NCBI RefSeq assembly: GCF_001306415.1
Contig: NZ_LDJX01000004.1
Coordinates: 285,501-349,500 of the forward strand
Direction: 5' to 3'
DNA from: Croceitalea dokdonensis DOKDO 023
GTDB lineage: Bacteria; Bacteroidota; Bacteroidia; Flavobacteriales; Flavobacteriaceae
Length of the DNA stretch: 64,000 nt
Of this stretch, positions 29,218 to 41,090 are shown in pieces (the stretch's first letter is position 1; each line of letters begins with the position of its first letter). The notes beneath the pieces were generated by a model that was not told where the DNA came from, did not search any database, and was given only the letters and a program-made list of their open reading frames with translations. The translations under genes were made by a program, and so were the position numbers.

Positions 29218-32200
29218 TTAAAACTTAAACTCCTCTTTACGCGCCATGATTTCATCGTACTCCTCTTTGGACCCTACAATAATACTATCATAATCCCGCA
29301 TACCTGTACCTGCGGGAATCTTGTGGCCCACAATTACATTTTCCTTTAAGCCCTCCAAGGTATCCACCTTACCGCTTACCGCAGCTTCGTTCAACACTTT
29401 AGTGGTTTCCTGGAAAGAGGCCGCAGAGATAAAGGATTTGGTCTGTAAAGAAGCCCTTGTTATCCCTTGCAGAATTGGCGTGGCAGTGGCAGCAACCGCA
29501 TCCCTTGCCGTTACCAAGTTCTTGTCTGCACGTTTTAACAAGGAATTTTCATCCCTAAGTTCCCTAACCGATATAATTTGGCCAGCTTTCAAGTTTTCGG
29601 AATCTCCTGAATCCTCAACGACCTTTTTACCAAATATCTCATCGTTCTCATGGATAAAGTCGTCTTTATGAACCAATTGGTTCTCCAAAAAGATGGTATC
29701 ACCGGCGTCTTGGATACGAACCTTACGCATCATTTGCCTTACTACTACCTCAAAGTGCTTATCATTGATTTTCACCCCTTGTAAACGATATACTTCTTGT
29801 ACTTCATTCACGAGGTACTGTTGAACGGCACTTGGGCCTTTGATGGCCAAGATATCCTCTGGTGTTATAGAACCGTCTGATAATGGCATACCAGCCCTAA
29901 CATAGTCATTCTCCTGAACCAATATCTGATTAGATAACTTTACCAAATATTTCTTTATCTCGCCTAACTTAGACTCGATGATGATTTCACGGTTACCTCT
30001 CTTGATTTTACCAAAAGAGACCACACCATCAATTTCAGAAACAACCGCTGGGTTGGACGGGTTACGGGCCTCAAAAAGCTCGGTAACCCTTGGAAGACCA
30101 CCGGTAATATCACCGGCCTTAGCCGATTTACGTGGTATTTTAACCAAAGTTTTACCTTCTTTTATTTTTTCCCCGTCATCTACCATAATATGGGAGCCTA
30201 CAGGCAAGTTATACGAACGCAAGGTCTCTCCTTTACCGTCTTTTATTAAGAGGGTTGGAATGAGCTTTTTGTTTCTAGATTCTGAAATCACCTTTTCCTG
30301 GAAGCCCGTTTGTTCATCAATTTCCACTTGATAGGTTACCCCTTGATCAATGTTTTCATAAGCGATTTGACCGGTAAACTCCGAAACTATGACCCCATTG
30401 TAAGGGTCCCAAGAACAGATAACATCTCCTTTGGTGACCTTGGCACCGTTCTTAATAAACAGCTGCGAACCGTAAGGAATATTATTGGTGCTTAATGTGA
30501 TTCCCGTTTTTTCATCCACTATCTTAACCTCAGACGTCCTTGAGATCACGATGGTTGCCTTTTCCCCATCATTGATTTCACCAACTACAGTCCTAAGATC
30601 CTCTATTTCCGCGATACCACTAAATTTAGCCTCTAACTTGCTTTCTTCTGAAATATTTCCTGCGATACCTCCCACATGGAACGTACGCAAAGTTAACTGC
30701 GTACCGGGCTCACCAATGGACTGTGCCGCTACCACCCCAACGGCTTCGCCTCGCTGGACCATTTTATTGGTCGCTAGGTTACGGCCATAACATCTTGCAC
30801 AAATCCCTTTTGGGGCTTCACATGTTAATGGGGAACGTACTTCCACTTTATCAATTGGGGAAGCTTCAATTTTCTTTACTTCCACCTCAGTAATTTGCTG
30901 TCCTGCAGCAACTAATAGTTCCTCCGTGATAGGATCGTATACGTCATGCAAGGAAACCCTTCCAACGATACGTTCGCCCAAAGTCTCAACGATTTCCTCG
31001 TTTTTCTTTAGTGCCTGAACCTCAATTCCCCTGAGTGTTTCACAATCTTCTATGTTGATGATTACGTCTTGTGACACATCCACCAATCTTCTGGTAAGGT
31101 ACCCCGCATCGGCCGTTTTCAGTGCGGTATCCGCTAAACCTTTACGAGCCCCGTGGGTAGAAATAAAATATTCCAAAATAGATAATCCTTCCTTAAAGTT
31201 GGAAAGAATGGGGTTTTCAATAATTTCGCCCCCACCAGCAGTCGATTTTTTTGGCTTGGCCATCAAACCACGCATACCTGTTAACTGGCGAATCTGCTCC
31301 TTGGAACCCCTTGCACCAGAATCCAGCATCATGTACACCGAGTTAAATCCTTGCTGGTCCTCACGAATACGTTTCATGGCCAACTCTGTTAGCATGGCGT
31401 TTGTTGAAGTCCAAACATCAATAACTTGGTTGTAACGTTCATTGTTAGTGATCAACCCCATGTTGTAGTTCATCATGATACCATCAACTTGGCCATTGGC
31501 CTCCTCTATCATATCAATCTTTTCCTTTGGAATAATAATATCACCTAAACTGAAAGATAATCCTCCTTTAAAGGCAAACTGATATCCCATGGTCTTGATC
31601 TTATCCAAAAATTCTGCTGTTCTGGGTACATCGGTAACCGCCAAAATATCACCAATAATATTACGAAGTGCTTTCTTGTTCAATACTTGATTGATAAAAC
31701 CAGCTTCTTCCGGAACATGGCTATTGAACAACACCCTACCAACCGTAGTTTCTATAATTTGGTTAACAAGTTCCCCGTCTTCATTAAAATCTTTTGCACG
31801 TACTTTAATCCCTGCGTTAAGGTCTACCATTTTCTCATTAAAGGCAATTTCCACTTCCTCTGCAGAGTAAAAAGTTAAGCCCTCTCCCTTAATTTTAACC
31901 TCATCAGTAGATTTACGGTGTTTGGTCATATAATACAGACCCAAGACCATATCCTGTGAAGGTACCGTGATTGGCGATCCATTTGCAGGGTTCAATATGT
32001 TCTGTGAGGCGAGCATCAACAATTGTGCCTCTAAAATAGCCTCTGGGCCCAAGGGTAAATGTACCGCCATTTGATCGCCATCAAAATCTGCGTTAAAAGC
32101 CGTACAGGCCAAGGGGTGTAATCTTATTGCCTTACCTTCTATCAATTTAGGCTGAAACGCTTGGATACCCAAGCGGTGCAAAGTTGGAGCCCTATTCAAT

Positions 32201-33516
32201 AGAACTGGGTGCCCTTTCAATACGTTTTCCAGTATGTCCCAAACAACAGGCTCTTTTTTATCAATAATTTTTTTGGCCGACTTTACCGTCTTTACAATAC
32301 CTCTTTCTATTAACTTTCTAATGACAAAAGGTTTGTAGAGTTCCGCAGCCATGTCCTTAGGCAGTCCGCACTCGTAAAGATTCATTTCTGGACCAACGAC
32401 AATGACCGAACGGGCGGAGTAATCCACACGCTTACCTAATAGGTTCTGACGAAAACGACCTTGTTTACCTTTTAACGAATCAGAAAGCGATTTCAGTGGT
32501 CGGTTAGATTCCGTTTTCACAGCAGAGGCCTTTCTGGTATTATCAAATAAAGAATCCACAGATTCTTGAAGCATCCGCTTCTCGTTTCTTAAGATTACCT
32601 CCGGTGCTTTAATTTCCATCAATCGTTTTAATCGATTGTTCCGTATAATGACACGACGGTACAAATCGTTTAAATCGGAAGTTGCAAAACGCCCCCCATC
32701 CAATGGAACCAATGGCCGAAGTTCTGGCGGAATTACCGGAATTACCTTCATGATCATCCATTCTGGAAGATTTTCACGATTTTCCTGGGACTCCCTAAGT
32801 GCCTCAACCACTTGGAGTCTTTTTAAAGCTTCTGTCTTACGCTGCTTTGAAGTCTCCGTATTGGCTTTGTGCCTTAGGTCATAGGAGAGTTGTTCCAAGT
32901 CAATTCTTCCCAAAAGATCAATCAAACATTCCGCGCCCATTTTAGCAATAAACTTGTTGGGGTCAGAATCCTCTAGATACTGATTTTCAGCTGGTATTGT
33001 TTCCAAAATATTTAGGTACTCCTCTTCGGTCAAGAAATCCATTTTATTGATTTCCTCCCCTTCTGGCCCTTTGGCAATACCAGGCTGTATCACCACATAA
33101 CGCTCATAATAAATGATCATATCCAATTTCTTGGACGGTAGACCTAATAAATATCCTATTTTGTTGGGAAGCGATCGGAAATACCAAATATGGGCAACGG
33201 GTACCACAAGATTAATATGGCCCACCCTATCACGGCGTACCTTTTTTTCGGTTACCTCTACCCCACAACGGTCACAAACGATCCCGCGATATCGAATCCG
33301 TTTGTATTTACCACAGGCACACTCGTAATCCTTTACAGGCCCAAAAATACGCTCACAAAAGAGTCCGTCACGCTCAGGTTTGTGGGTTCTGTAGTTAATA
33401 GTTTCCGGTTTCAAAACTTCACCTCTTGACTCTGCCAAAATAGATTCTGGGGAGGCAAGCCCAATTGAAATTTTATTAAACCTTTTAGGTGCGTTATTAT
33501 CTTTTATTCTAGCCAT
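29218..33516 (-). CDS. rpoC: DNA-directed RNA polymerase subunit beta'
   Basis: A 1432-residue catalytic subunit of RNA polymerase. An N-terminal zinc ribbon ([19 protein letters not shown], about 67-85) and the active-site aspartates in [12 protein letters not shown] (about 474-485) are intact. The second zinc site ([13 protein letters not shown]) lies near residue 895-915. Trigger-loop and bridge-helix sequences ([16 protein letters not shown]) are present. The length is typical of Bacteroidetes beta'. It follows rpoB by 61 bases in the secE to rpoC operon order. Confidence 0.98.
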   Translation of the reverse strand: MARIKDNNAPKRFNKISIGLASPESILAESRGEVLKPETINYRTHKPERDGLFCERIFGPVKDYECACGKYKRIRYRGIVCDRCGVEVTEKKVRRDRVGHINLVVPVAHIWYFRSLPNKIGYLLGLPSKKLDMIIYYERYVVIQPGIAKGPEGEEINKMDFLTEEEYLNILETIPAENQYLEDSDPNKFIAKMGAECLIDLLGRIDLEQLSYDLRHKANTETSKQRKTEALKRLQVVEALRESQENRENLPEWMIMKVIPVIPPELRPLVPLDGGRFATSDLNDLYRRVIIRNNRLKRLMEIKAPEVILRNEKRMLQESVDSLFDNTRKASAVKTESNRPLKSLSDSLKGKQGRFRQNLLGKRVDYSARSVIVVGPEMNLYECGLPKDMAAELYKPFVIRKLIERGIVKTVKSAKKIIDKKEPVVWDILENVLKGHPVLLNRAPTLHRLGIQAFQPKLIEGKAIRLHPLACTAFNADFDGDQMAVHLPLGPEAILEAQLLMLASQNILNPANGSPITVPSQDMVLGLYYMTKHRKSTDEVKIKGEGLTFYSAEEVEIAFNEKMVDLNAGIKVRAKDFNEDGELVNQIIETTVGRVLFNSHVPEEAGFINQVLNKKALRNIIGDILAVTDVPRTAEFLDKIKTMGYQFAFKGGLSFSLGDIIIPKEKIDMIEEANGQVDGIMMNYNMGLITNNERYNQVIDVWTSTNAMLTELAMKRIREDQQGFNSVYMMLDSGARGSKEQIRQLTGMRGLMAKPKKSTAGGGEIIENPILSNFKEGLSILEYFISTHGARKGLADTALKTADAGYLTRRLVDVSQDVIINIEDCETLRGIEVQALKKNEEIVETLGERIVGRVSLHDVYDPITEELLVAAGQQITEVEVKKIEASPIDKVEVRSPLTCEAPKGICARCYGRNLATNKMVQRGEAVGVVAAQSIGEPGTQLTLRTFHVGGIAGNISEESKLEAKFSGIAEIEDLRTVVGEINDGEKATIVISRTSEVKIVDEKTGITLSTNNIPYGSQLFIKNGAKVTKGDVICSWDPYNGVIVSEFTGQIAYENIDQGVTYQVEIDEQTGFQEKVISESRNKKLIPTLLIKDGKGETLRSYNLPVGSHIMVDDGEKIKEGKTLVKIPRKSAKAGDITGGLPRVTELFEARNPSNPAVVSEIDGVVSFGKIKRGNREIIIESKLGEIKKYLVKLSNQILVQENDYVRAGMPLSDGSITPEDILAIKGPSAVQQYLVNEVQEVYRLQGVKINDKHFEVVVRQMMRKVRIQDAGDTIFLENQLVHKDDFIHENDEIFGKKVVEDSGDSENLKAGQIISVRELRDENSLLKRADKNLVTARDAVAATATPILQGITRASLQTKSFISAASFQETTKVLNEAAVSGKVDTLEGLKENVIVGHKIPAGTGMRDYDSIIVGSKEEYDEIMARKEEFKF

Positions 33517-33577
33517 AATGCTATAAAGATGTAAATGTTAAAAATGTTCTCTTTAAAATAGTCCTTGAACTATACTA

Positions 33578-36500
33578 CTACTCTTCTAATCTTATATCCA
33601 AGCCCAAACCTTTAAGTTCGTGCATCAATACATTAAAAGATTCTGGCAACCCAGGTTCTGGCATGGTTTCACCTTTTACGATAGACTCGTATGTTTTGGC
33701 CCTACCTATGACATCATCGGATTTTACTGTTAAAATTTCACGTAAGGTAGATGAAGCACCATAAGCCTCAAGTGCCCAAACCTCCATCTCACCAAAACGT
33801 TGACCTCCAAACTGTGCTTTACCGCCTAATGGCTGTTGCGTGATCAACGAGTACGGCCCAATGGATCGCGCGTGCATTTTATCGTCTACCATATGCCCTA
33901 GCTTTAACATGTAGATAATACCTACCGTTGCTGCTTGGTCAAAACGTTCACCTGTTCCACCATCATATAGATGAGTATGTCCAAATCTAGGAACCCCAGC
34001 CTCATCCGTAAGCTCGTTGATTTGGTCCAAGGTAGCCCCATCAAAAATAGGGGTGCCAAATTTACGGCCCAACTTTTCTCCGGCCCAGCCTAACACTGTT
34101 TCATAGATTTGGCCAATATTCATCCGGGAAGGTACCCCAAGCGGATTCAAAACAATATCCACCGGTGTTCCATCTTCTAAAAATGGCATGTCTTCTTGCC
34201 TAACGATACGGGCCACAATACCTTTATTACCGTGACGCCCGGCCATCTTATCACCAACTTTTAACTTTCGTTTTTTGGCAATGTAAACTTTTGCCAATTT
34301 CATGATACCCGCAGGTAACTCGTCCCCAACAGAGATGGTAAACTTATCGCGCCTAAGGTTTCCTTGAAGGTCGTTCAATTTAATTTTATAGTTGTGCAAC
34401 AAATCCGCAACGTGCTGGTTGGTCTTGTCATCTGTAGTCCAACTTCCACTCACCAAGTGAGCAAAATCATCTACGGAATTCAACATTTTAATGGTGTACT
34501 TTTTGCCTTTTGGCAGTACCTCCTCACCCAAATCGTTCATCACTCCCTGAGACGTTTTTCCACCTACCAAGGTGAACAGTTTTTCTACCAACACATCTTT
34601 TAACTGTTGGAATTTTACCTCATACTCCAATTCCAATTTAGCGATGGCCTCTTTATCTTCAGAACGCTTGCGCTTATCCTTAATGGAACGGGAAAATAAT
34701 TTTTTGTCTATGACAACACCTCTTAATGAAGGTGAGGCTTTTAATGATGCATCTTTTACATCACCAGCTTTATCACCAAAAATAGCACGAAGTAATTTCT
34801 CTTCGGGCGTAGGGTCTGATTCTCCTTTAGGTGTAATCTTACCGATGAGGATATCTCCTGGTTTTACTTCCGCTCCAATCCGAATCATACCATGTTCATC
34901 TAAATCTTTGGTAGCTTCCTCGGAGACGTTGGGTATGTCATTGGTCAATTCCTCCGCACCCAACTTAGTATCCCTAACCTCCAGAGAGTACTCATCAATA
35001 TGGATAGACGTAAAGATGTCTTCACGAACCACTTTTTCAGAAATTACGATGGCATCCTCAAAATTGTACCCCTTCCAAGGCATAAAGGCCACCTTCATAT
35101 TTCTACCAAGGGCAAGTTCTCCTTTTTCCGTGGCATAACCCTCACAAAGCACTTGTCCTTTTTTAACCTTATCACCTTTTTTAACAATTGGCTTTAGGTT
35201 AATACTGGTTCCTTGGTTGGTCTTACGGAACTTAATTAAGTTGTAAGACTTATAGTCATCTTCAAAACTTACTAATTTTTCCTCAGCAGTCCTGCTGTAT
35301 TTCACAGTTATTTTTTGCGAGTCTACGTAATCAATGACCCCGTTGTCCTCCGCATTGATCAATACCCTGGAATCTGTGGCAACTTGGCGTTCTAGACCTG
35401 TACCGACAATAGGTGACTGCGGTTTTAACAATGGAACCGCTTGGCGCATCATGTTTGAGCCCATTAGTGCTCGGTTGGCATCATCATGTTCCAAAAATGG
35501 AATCAATGAGGCCGATATGGAGGCAATCTGATTAGGCGCAACATCCGTGTAATTAATTTCGGAAGGATCTACCACCGGAAAATCCCCTTCTTCCCTTGCA
35601 ATAACCTTTTCTTGATCAATGGAACCATCTTCCTTCAACGGAATATTGGCCTGTGAAATTTTCATTCCCTCTTCCTCCTCAGCACTTAGGTAGGTGAAGT
35701 TTTTGGTATCTACTTTACCATCCTTAACTTTTCTATAAGGTGTTTCCAAAAAGCCCATAGGGTTCACCTTGGCAAAAACGGACAAGGAAGATATCAAACC
35801 AATATTTGGACCTTCCGGGGTTTCGATGGGACATAATCTTCCGTAATGTGTATAATGGACATCACGTACCTCAAAACCTGCACGTTCCCTTGATAGACCA
35901 CCAGGACCTAGTGCGGATAATCTTCTTTTATGGGTGATTTCAGCTAACGGATTGGTTTGATCCATAAACTGAGACAACTGGTTGGTCCCAAAGAAAGAAT
36001 TGATTACGGAAGACAAGGTCTTTGCGTTGATCAAATCAATTGGGGTAAATACCTCATTGTCACGAACGTTCATACGTTCACGGATGGTTCTTGCCATACG
36101 CGCCAAACCAACGCCAAATTGAGACGATAATTGTTCTCCAACTGTCCTTACACGACGATTGGATAAGTGGTCAATATCATCAATTTCAGCTTTGGAATTG
36201 ATTAACTCGATAAGATATTTGATTATGGTAATGATATCTTCCTTGGTAAGCACTTGCTTATCCATACCAATATCAAGACCCAGTTTTTTGTTCATTCTAT
36301 AACGACCAACCTCCCCTAGGTTGTAACGTTGATCGGAAAAGAACAATTTATCAATAATCCCGCGTGCCGTTTCTTCATCTGGTGGCTCGGCATTACGTAG
36401 TTGCCTATATATATGTTCTACGGCTTCCTTTTCGGAGTTTGTAGGGTCTTTTTGCAATGTGTTATGAATAATCGCATAATCAGATTGCGTATTGTTCTCC

Positions 36501-37387
36501 TTGTGAAGGAGTATTGTTTTTACGTCAGCATCAATTATTTCATCTATATGCTCTTTTTCAAGAATGGTATCACGGTCCAAAACAATTTCGTTCCGTTCAA
36601 TGGATACTACCTCTCCGGTATCTTCATCCACAAAATCCTCATGCCAGGTATTTAACACCCTAGCGGCCAATTTTCTACCCAATACCTTTTTTAGGCCGGC
36701 CTTTGAAACTTTTACCTCCTCTGAAAGGTCAAAAATTTCAAGAATATCCTTATCCCGTTCAAAGCCGATGGCACGGAAAAGGGTGGTTACCGGCAATTTT
36801 TTCTTTCTATCAATATACGCATACATAACGCTATTGATATCTGTAGCAAATTCAATCCAAGACCCCTTAAACGGTATCACCCTTGCTGAATACAATTTTG
36901 TTCCATTGGCGTGGAAGGATTGTCCAAAAAATACCCCTGGTGAACGGTGCAATTGAGAAACCACTACACGTTCCGCACCATTGATAACAAAGGTACCACT
37001 AGGCGTCATGTATGGGATGGTACCTAAATATACATCCTGCACAATAGTTTCAAAATCTTCATGTTCCGGATCGGTACAGTAGAGTTTCAAACGTGCCTTT
37101 AAAGGAACGCTATACGTTAGTCCACGCTCAATACATTCTTGGATGGAATATCTTGGTGGATCTATAAAGTAGTCTAGAAACTCAAGTACGAATTGGTTAC
37201 GGGTATCTGTGATTGGAAAGTTTTCCATGAAGGTATTGTACAAACCTTCGTTGCCTCTTTCGTCAGATTTAGTTTCAAGTTGAAAAAAGTCTTGAAAAGA
37301 TTTAATCTGAATGTCCAAGAAATCCGGATATTCCGGTATGTTCTTAGCGGATGCAAAATTTACTCTTTCAGTCTGATTTGTGAACAT
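33578..37387 (-). CDS. rpoB: DNA-directed RNA polymerase subunit beta
   Basis: A 1269-residue subunit. The rifampicin-pocket region is visible near residues 475-530 ([38 protein letters not shown]), with the usual residues. The C-terminal half includes [17 protein letters not shown] and the conserved end [20 protein letters not shown]. The length matches Bacteroidetes RpoB. A 130-base gap with two strong hairpins separates it from rplL, possibly setting the ratio of ribosomal to polymerase subunits. Confidence 0.98.
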   Translation of the reverse strand: MFTNQTERVNFASAKNIPEYPDFLDIQIKSFQDFFQLETKSDERGNEGLYNTFMENFPITDTRNQFVLEFLDYFIDPPRYSIQECIERGLTYSVPLKARLKLYCTDPEHEDFETIVQDVYLGTIPYMTPSGTFVINGAERVVVSQLHRSPGVFFGQSFHANGTKLYSARVIPFKGSWIEFATDINSVMYAYIDRKKKLPVTTLFRAIGFERDKDILEIFDLSEEVKVSKAGLKKVLGRKLAARVLNTWHEDFVDEDTGEVVSIERNEIVLDRDTILEKEHIDEIIDADVKTILLHKENNTQSDYAIIHNTLQKDPTNSEKEAVEHIYRQLRNAEPPDEETARGIIDKLFFSDQRYNLGEVGRYRMNKKLGLDIGMDKQVLTKEDIITIIKYLIELINSKAEIDDIDHLSNRRVRTVGEQLSSQFGVGLARMARTIRERMNVRDNEVFTPIDLINAKTLSSVINSFFGTNQLSQFMDQTNPLAEITHKRRLSALGPGGLSRERAGFEVRDVHYTHYGRLCPIETPEGPNIGLISSLSVFAKVNPMGFLETPYRKVKDGKVDTKNFTYLSAEEEEGMKISQANIPLKEDGSIDQEKVIAREEGDFPVVDPSEINYTDVAPNQIASISASLIPFLEHDDANRALMGSNMMRQAVPLLKPQSPIVGTGLERQVATDSRVLINAEDNGVIDYVDSQKITVKYSRTAEEKLVSFEDDYKSYNLIKFRKTNQGTSINLKPIVKKGDKVKKGQVLCEGYATEKGELALGRNMKVAFMPWKGYNFEDAIVISEKVVREDIFTSIHIDEYSLEVRDTKLGAEELTNDIPNVSEEATKDLDEHGMIRIGAEVKPGDILIGKITPKGESDPTPEEKLLRAIFGDKAGDVKDASLKASPSLRGVVIDKKLFSRSIKDKRKRSEDKEAIAKLELEYEVKFQQLKDVLVEKLFTLVGGKTSQGVMNDLGEEVLPKGKKYTIKMLNSVDDFAHLVSGSWTTDDKTNQHVADLLHNYKIKLNDLQGNLRRDKFTISVGDELPAGIMKLAKVYIAKKRKLKVGDKMAGRHGNKGIVARIVRQEDMPFLEDGTPVDIVLNPLGVPSRMNIGQIYETVLGWAGEKLGRKFGTPIFDGATLDQINELTDEAGVPRFGHTHLYDGGTGERFDQAATVGIIYMLKLGHMVDDKMHARSIGPYSLITQQPLGGKAQFGGQRFGEMEVWALEAYGASSTLREILTVKSDDVIGRAKTYESIVKGETMPEPGLPESFNVLMHELKGLGLDIRLEE

Positions 37388-37425
37388 CTATGGACAAATT
37401 TTGATAGTGAATTCTCTTTACGGGA

Positions 37426-37445
37426 AGCATGTGCCTTCACATGCT
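37426..37445 (-). promoter_or_regulatory. Hairpin 2 in the rplL-rpoB gap
   Basis: AGCATGTG and CACATGCT form a perfect 8-bp stem with a 4-base loop. It lies between rplL and rpoB on the transcribed strand and has no U-tract, so it is more likely an RNA processing or stability element than a terminator. Confidence 0.55.
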
Positions 37446-37460
37446 GCTATAAAAACAGGC

Positions 37461-37493
37461 TAAGGTCTGACCGTTTTTAGCGGAAAGACCTTA
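37461..37493 (-). promoter_or_regulatory. Hairpin 1 in the rplL-rpoB gap
   Basis: TAAGGTCT and AGACCTTA form an 8-bp outer stem. It is continued by a CCG/CGG inner stem across a GA/AA internal loop that could form tandem G-A pairs. It follows the rplL stop by about 25 bases. A role as attenuator or RNase cleavage site between the ribosomal-protein and polymerase genes is inferred. Confidence 0.55.
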
Positions 37494-37517
37494 ACCATAG
37501 TGTCTATGTGAAAGCTA

Positions 37518-37898
37518 TTATTTAAGCTCAACTTCTGCTCCTGCTTCTTCCAAAGATTTCTTGATACCTTCTGCCTCATCTTTTGAGACAGCTTCTTTTA
37601 CTGCTTTTGGTGCGCTATCAACAATCTCTTTTGCATCCTTAAGACCAAGACCTGTCAATTCTTTTACCAATTTAACAACAGCTAATTTAGAACCACCGGC
37701 AGCTTTCAAAATTACATCGAATTCTGTTTGCTCCTCAGCAGCTTCCTCGCCACCACCTGCAGCTCCACCAGCAGCTACAGCTACCGCCGCAGCAGCAGGC
37801 TCTATACCATACTCTTCTTTTAAAATATCAGCCAATTCATTTACCTCTTTTACGGTAAGGTTGACCAATTGTTCTGCAAAATCTTTTAAATCTGCCAT
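37518..37898 (-). CDS. rplL: 50S ribosomal protein L7/L12
   Basis: A 126-residue stalk protein. The N-terminal dimerisation part (about 1-32, [19 protein letters not shown]) is followed by an Ala/Gly-rich hinge (about 33-57). The C-terminal factor-binding domain (about 60-126) contains [20 protein letters not shown]. It recruits translation GTPases. It follows rplJ by 52 bases. Confidence 0.98.
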   Translation of the reverse strand: MADLKDFAEQLVNLTVKEVNELADILKEEYGIEPAAAAVAVAAGGAAGGGEEAAEEQTEFDVILKAAGGSKLAVVKLVKELTGLGLKDAKEIVDSAPKAVKEAVSKDEAEGIKKSLEEAGAEVELK

Positions 37899-37950
37899 TT
37901 TTCTATCGTTTAATAAAATTCTTAATATATAATTGTTAAGTGCGTACTAT

Positions 37951-38466
37951 TTATTTTTCAGACAACGTCTTAAGGATACCAGCTAGTTTACCACCTCCAG
38001 ATTTAAGTCCAGAAATAACATTTTTGGCTGGTGACTGTAATAAACCAATAATATCTCCGATGACCTCTTCCTTGGATTTGATGTTAACCAAAGCCTCCAA
38101 ATTCTCATCGCCAATATAAACGGCTTCCTCTATAAACGCCCCTTTCAATAAAGGTTTGTCCGATTTCTTTCTAAAGTTTTTGATAAGTTTCGCCGGAGCG
38201 TTCCCTGTTTCAGACAGCATCAAGGATGTATTCCCCTTGAGCACCGCAGGTAGTTCGCCAAACTCCTTATCAGAAGCTTCCATTGCTTTTGAGAGCAATG
38301 TATTCTTGACGACTGCAAGTTTAATATTTGCCTTGAAACATGCCCTTCTAAGGTTAGAAGTGGTCAATGCGTCCAGCCCCGAAATATCCGCAAGGTAAAT
38401 ATTAGGGGTTTCGGCCAACTGTGCAGTCAAATCTTCAATTACCGTTGCTTTTTCTTCTCTTGTCAT
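37951..38466 (-). CDS. rplJ: 50S ribosomal protein L10
   Basis: A 171-residue protein forming the base of the L12 stalk on 23S rRNA. It begins MTREEKATVIEDLTAQLAET and carries the typical LRRACFKANIKLAVVKNTLL segment. The C-terminal helix (GKLAGILKTLSEK) binds L12 dimers. It lies 26 bases after rplA. Confidence 0.97.
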   Translation of the reverse strand: MTREEKATVIEDLTAQLAETPNIYLADISGLDALTTSNLRRACFKANIKLAVVKNTLLSKAMEASDKEFGELPAVLKGNTSLMLSETGNAPAKLIKNFRKKSDKPLLKGAFIEEAVYIGDENLEALVNIKSKEEVIGDIIGLLQSPAKNVISGLKSGGGKLAGILKTLSEK

Positions 38467-38492
38467 TGTTCTATTTTTAGACTACCCAGTAA

Positions 38493-39182
38493 TTAAACTG
38501 CTTTAGGGTCAAGTTGAATGCTAGGACTCATAGTGCTTGACATGTAAAGTGACTTCATGTACACGCCTTTAGCCGCTGCAGGCTTTAGTTTGTTCAAAGT
38601 ATCAATAAGCTCCTTAGCGTTTCCTGCAATTTTATCAGGAGAAAAAGAAGCCTTACCGATGGCAGCGTGGACGATTCCAGTTTTATCAACTTTAAAATCA
38701 ATTTTACCAGCTTTAACCTCAGATACCGCTTTGGCAACATCCATGGTAACCGTTCCAGTCTTTGGATTTGGCATTAAGCCCCTTGGACCCAAGATACGTC
38801 CCAACGGACCCAACTTCCCCATAACACTAGGCATGGTGATGATGACATCTACGTCCGTCCAACCACTTTTGATTTTATCCAAGTACTCATCCAGTCCTAC
38901 GTAATCCGCACCAGCTTCTGTCGCTTCTGCTTCCTTATCCGGTGTAACCAAGGCCAAAACCTTTACGTCCTTACCAGTACCATGGGGCAATGTTACCACC
39001 CCACGAACCATCTGATTTGCCTTTCTGGGATCTACACCCAAACGAACAGCTAAATCAATCGACGCATCAAATTTAACGTTGGTTATTTCTTTTACTAAAG
39101 CCGCAGCTTCATCAATGGAATACAATTTATTCCTATCGATTTTAGCTTGCGCTTCTTTTTGTTTTTTAGTCAATTTTGCCAT
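38493..39182 (-). CDS. rplA: 50S ribosomal protein L1
   Basis: A 229-residue L1-stalk protein. The diagnostic segment [19 protein letters not shown] lies at about 141-159, with [19 protein letters not shown] at about 59-77. The length matches bacterial L1. The gene lies 20 bases after rplK in the same unit. L1 represses its own operon in other bacteria, but no target site was identified here. Confidence 0.98.
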   Translation of the reverse strand: MAKLTKKQKEAQAKIDRNKLYSIDEAAALVKEITNVKFDASIDLAVRLGVDPRKANQMVRGVVTLPHGTGKDVKVLALVTPDKEAEATEAGADYVGLDEYLDKIKSGWTDVDVIITMPSVMGKLGPLGRILGPRGLMPNPKTGTVTMDVAKAVSEVKAGKIDFKVDKTGIVHAAIGKASFSPDKIAGNAKELIDTLNKLKPAAAKGVYMKSLYMSSTMSPSIQLDPKAV

Positions 39183-39202
39183 TTGAAATTGCTTTAAGAT
39201 TC

Positions 39203-39640
39203 TTAAAAGGGTCTCTTACCGGCTACCTTTAATCCCATGGACCTTGCGGTCCCAGCAACCATACTCATTGCTGATTCCACGGTAAAAGCATTTAAATCCA
39301 CCATTTTATCTTCGGCGATTTGCTTTATCTGATCCCAGGATACAGAACCATTTTTAACTCTGTTAGGTTCGCCAGATCCTTTTTTGATCTTAGCTGCTTC
39401 CATCAATTGAACTGCCGCTGGAGGTGTCTTAACAACAAATTCGAAAGATTTGTCTTTGTATACCGTGATAACCACAGGCAAAACTTTTCCCTGCTTGTCT
39501 TGGGTTCTAGCATTAAACTGCTTGCAGAACTCCATTATGTTAACACCGGCAGCACCTAAGGCGGGTCCAACCGGTGGCGACGGATTCGCTGCACCTCCCC
39601 TAACTTGTAATTTAACTACCTTGTCTACTTCTTTTGCCAT
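39203..39640 (-). CDS. rplK: 50S ribosomal protein L11
   Basis: A 145-residue protein of the GTPase-associated centre. N-terminal [20 protein letters not shown] and the C-terminal rRNA-binding part with [20 protein letters not shown] are characteristic. Its start is 149 bases past nusG, enough for a separate promoter, although I see no clear TAnnTTTG there. Confidence 0.98.
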   Translation of the reverse strand: MAKEVDKVVKLQVRGGAANPSPPVGPALGAAGVNIMEFCKQFNARTQDKQGKVLPVVITVYKDKSFEFVVKTPPAAVQLMEAAKIKKGSGEPNRVKNGSVSWDQIKQIAEDKMVDLNAFTVESAMSMVAGTARSMGLKVAGKRPF

Positions 39641-39789
39641 TGTTTCTAATTAATGTAAATCTGTGCCAATTGGAAGCGACACAATTTCTATATGTAACAG
39701 CTCTCTGTTTTTTACTTTCTACCTAAAAAATAAGAATACGAGTAACCCTTAATCAACAGATATTGGATTGGTTTACCGTTATTCTTCAA

Positions 39790-40341
39790 TTATACTTTCT
39801 CTACTTGCATATAACTTAATTCCAATGGTGTCTTTCTTCCGAAAATCTTCACCATGACCTCAAGTTTACGTTTCTCTTCATTTATTTTTTCCACGGTACC
39901 ATTAAAACCGTTGAAAGGACCGTCTATCACTTTTATGGTTTCGCCAATGATGAAAGGGATGGCCACACTATCTGTGTTCACTGCAAGCTCATCTACTTTT
40001 CCTAACATTCTGTTTACCTCCGACTTTCTTAATGGAACGGGATCACCGCCTTTGGTCTCACCAAGAAAACCTATGACATTGGTAATGGAACGTATGATAT
40101 GAATCATTTCACCTCCCAAATTGGCCTTAATCATAATATAACCTGGGAAATAGGTTTTTTCCTTATTGATTTTTTTGCCGTTCCTTATTTGAACTACCTT
40201 TTCAGTAGGCACAAGAACTTCCTCTAGATAGTCTGCGAAACCGTGTCTCTCGACCTCACTTTCAATATACCCTTTGATTTTGTTTTCCTGTCCGCTTACT
40301 GCACGAACCACATACCATTTTTTTTCCAATACCTCAGACAT
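39790..40341 (-). CDS. nusG: Transcription elongation/antitermination factor NusG
   Basis: A 183-residue protein. The NGN domain spans about 1-115 (KKWYVVRAVSGQENKIKGYI at the start; YFPGYIMIKANL in the middle). A KOW domain follows at about 130-183 (VIDGPFNGFNGTVEKINEEK). It binds RNA polymerase and couples transcription to Rho or ribosomes. It starts four bases after the secE stop, as is usual. Confidence 0.97.
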   Translation of the reverse strand: MSEVLEKKWYVVRAVSGQENKIKGYIESEVERHGFADYLEEVLVPTEKVVQIRNGKKINKEKTYFPGYIMIKANLGGEMIHIIRSITNVIGFLGETKGGDPVPLRKSEVNRMLGKVDELAVNTDSVAIPFIIGETIKVIDGPFNGFNGTVEKINEEKRKLEVMVKIFGRKTPLELSYMQVEKV

Positions 40342-40345
40342 CGCC

Positions 40346-40534
40346 TTACCCTATTAAATTATCAAAATAGAGCTGAATCAACTCACTAAAAACGGTGTCA
40401 ACACCCCAGGTTGCCAAAGCAAACAAAATTGAGAAAACCGCAACCACTACCATAAGGTTTGATGCTTGCTCCTTACTTAACCAAGTAACATTGTTTTTTA
40501 ACTCTTCCCAAGATTCCTTTACGTATGTCAACAT
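40346..40534 (-). CDS. secE: Preprotein translocase subunit SecE
   Basis: A 62-residue single-span membrane protein. YVKESWEELKNNVTWLSKEQ forms the amphipathic cytoplasmic helix and residues about 27-50 form the membrane helix. This is the short one-span form usual outside gammaproteobacteria. It clamps SecY in the Sec channel. Its place between tRNA-Trp and nusG is the standard bacterial order. Confidence 0.94.
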   Translation of the reverse strand: MLTYVKESWEELKNNVTWLSKEQASNLMVVVAVFSILFALATWGVDTVFSELIQLYFDNLIG

Positions 40535-40894
40535 AACATGTATTTTAACTCAAAGAGGTTTCTTTTTTGACCTCATTTATATTCATCTGGCCTGCCAGTG
40601 ACAACTGTTAATTACTTACAACTAACAATCACAAGGGCTCATTAAAAACCATACGGTCACGGCCTAATGAATAACGGCTTTATTTCAATAACATCTAGAG
40701 ACCTTTTCAAAAAAAATCGCCAGCCGCTATAACCTATTACAATTACTCACACTCCTTTGTGCTTTGCACGGGCGGAGAGGCTTCCTTCGACTACGCTCAG
40801 GATAAACTTCTCGCACTGCCTTCTGCTTTGCACGGGCGGAGAGGCTTCCTTCGACTACGCTCAGGATAAACTTCTCGCACTCCTTTGTGCTTTG
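40535..40894. other. secE to tRNA-Trp spacer
   Basis: No protein gene is supported in these 360 bases. The part next to the tRNA holds the 64-bp repeats that copy its 3' end. The part near secE is A+T-rich with no TAnnTTTG box. Small open frames across the repeats are products of the repeat sequence. Confidence 0.6.
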
Positions 40895-40910
40895 CACGGG
40901 CGGAGAGGCT
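40750..40910 (-). repeat. 64-bp direct repeats carrying copies of the tRNA-Trp 3' end
   Basis: Two 64-bp units (40766-40829, 40830-40893; three mismatches) lie directly past the 3' end of tRNA-Trp. A partial unit precedes them (40750-40765), and the third start (40894) runs into the real tRNA. Each unit begins with the last 16 bases of the tRNA gene (plus strand CACGGGCGGAGAGGCT). It continues with a dispersed-type element, TTCGACTACGCTCAG, known in many Bacteroidetes spacers. Confidence 0.9.
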
Positions 40911-40967
40911 CGAACTCCCGACACCTGGTTTTGGAGACCAGTGCTCTACCAACTGAGCTACGCCCGT
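40895..40967 (-). tRNA. tRNA-Trp (CCA)
   Basis: The 73-base cloverleaf has a perfect 7-bp acceptor (ACGGGCG/CGCCCGT), D-arm GCTCAGTTGGTAGAGC, anticodon loop CTCCAAA reading UGG, and T-loop GTTCGAG. The discriminator is G and CCA is not encoded. It lies in the conserved tufA, tRNA-Trp, secE order. Confidence 0.96.
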
Positions 40968-41031
40968 AATTGGGAGTTTTAACACGCTATCCAAAACGTC
41001 CTATATACACCCGTTTGTATTTACACTTAAA

Positions 41032-41057
41032 GGTATCCCGATAAAAATCGGGATACC
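41032..41057 (-). terminator. Hairpin between tufA and tRNA-Trp
   Basis: GGTATCCCGAT and ATCGGGATACC form a perfect 11-bp stem with an AAAA loop, 34 bases after the tufA stop. The U-tract on the minus strand is short (TTTAA). It may be a terminator, a partial attenuator, or a palindromic dispersed repeat. Confidence 0.5.
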
Positions 41058-41090
41058 CCTTTGCGTAAACTAGATTATTTATTCAGGATA

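Noticed and set aside
34572-35138. A 188-codon plus-strand frame within rpoB
   Set aside because: It is the antisense of a strongly conserved RpoB region and has no recognisable domain or start context.
40727-40994. Several short open frames over the tRNA-Trp repeats
   Set aside because: They are translations of the 64-bp repeats and the tRNA itself (Ser/Arg-rich repeat peptides).
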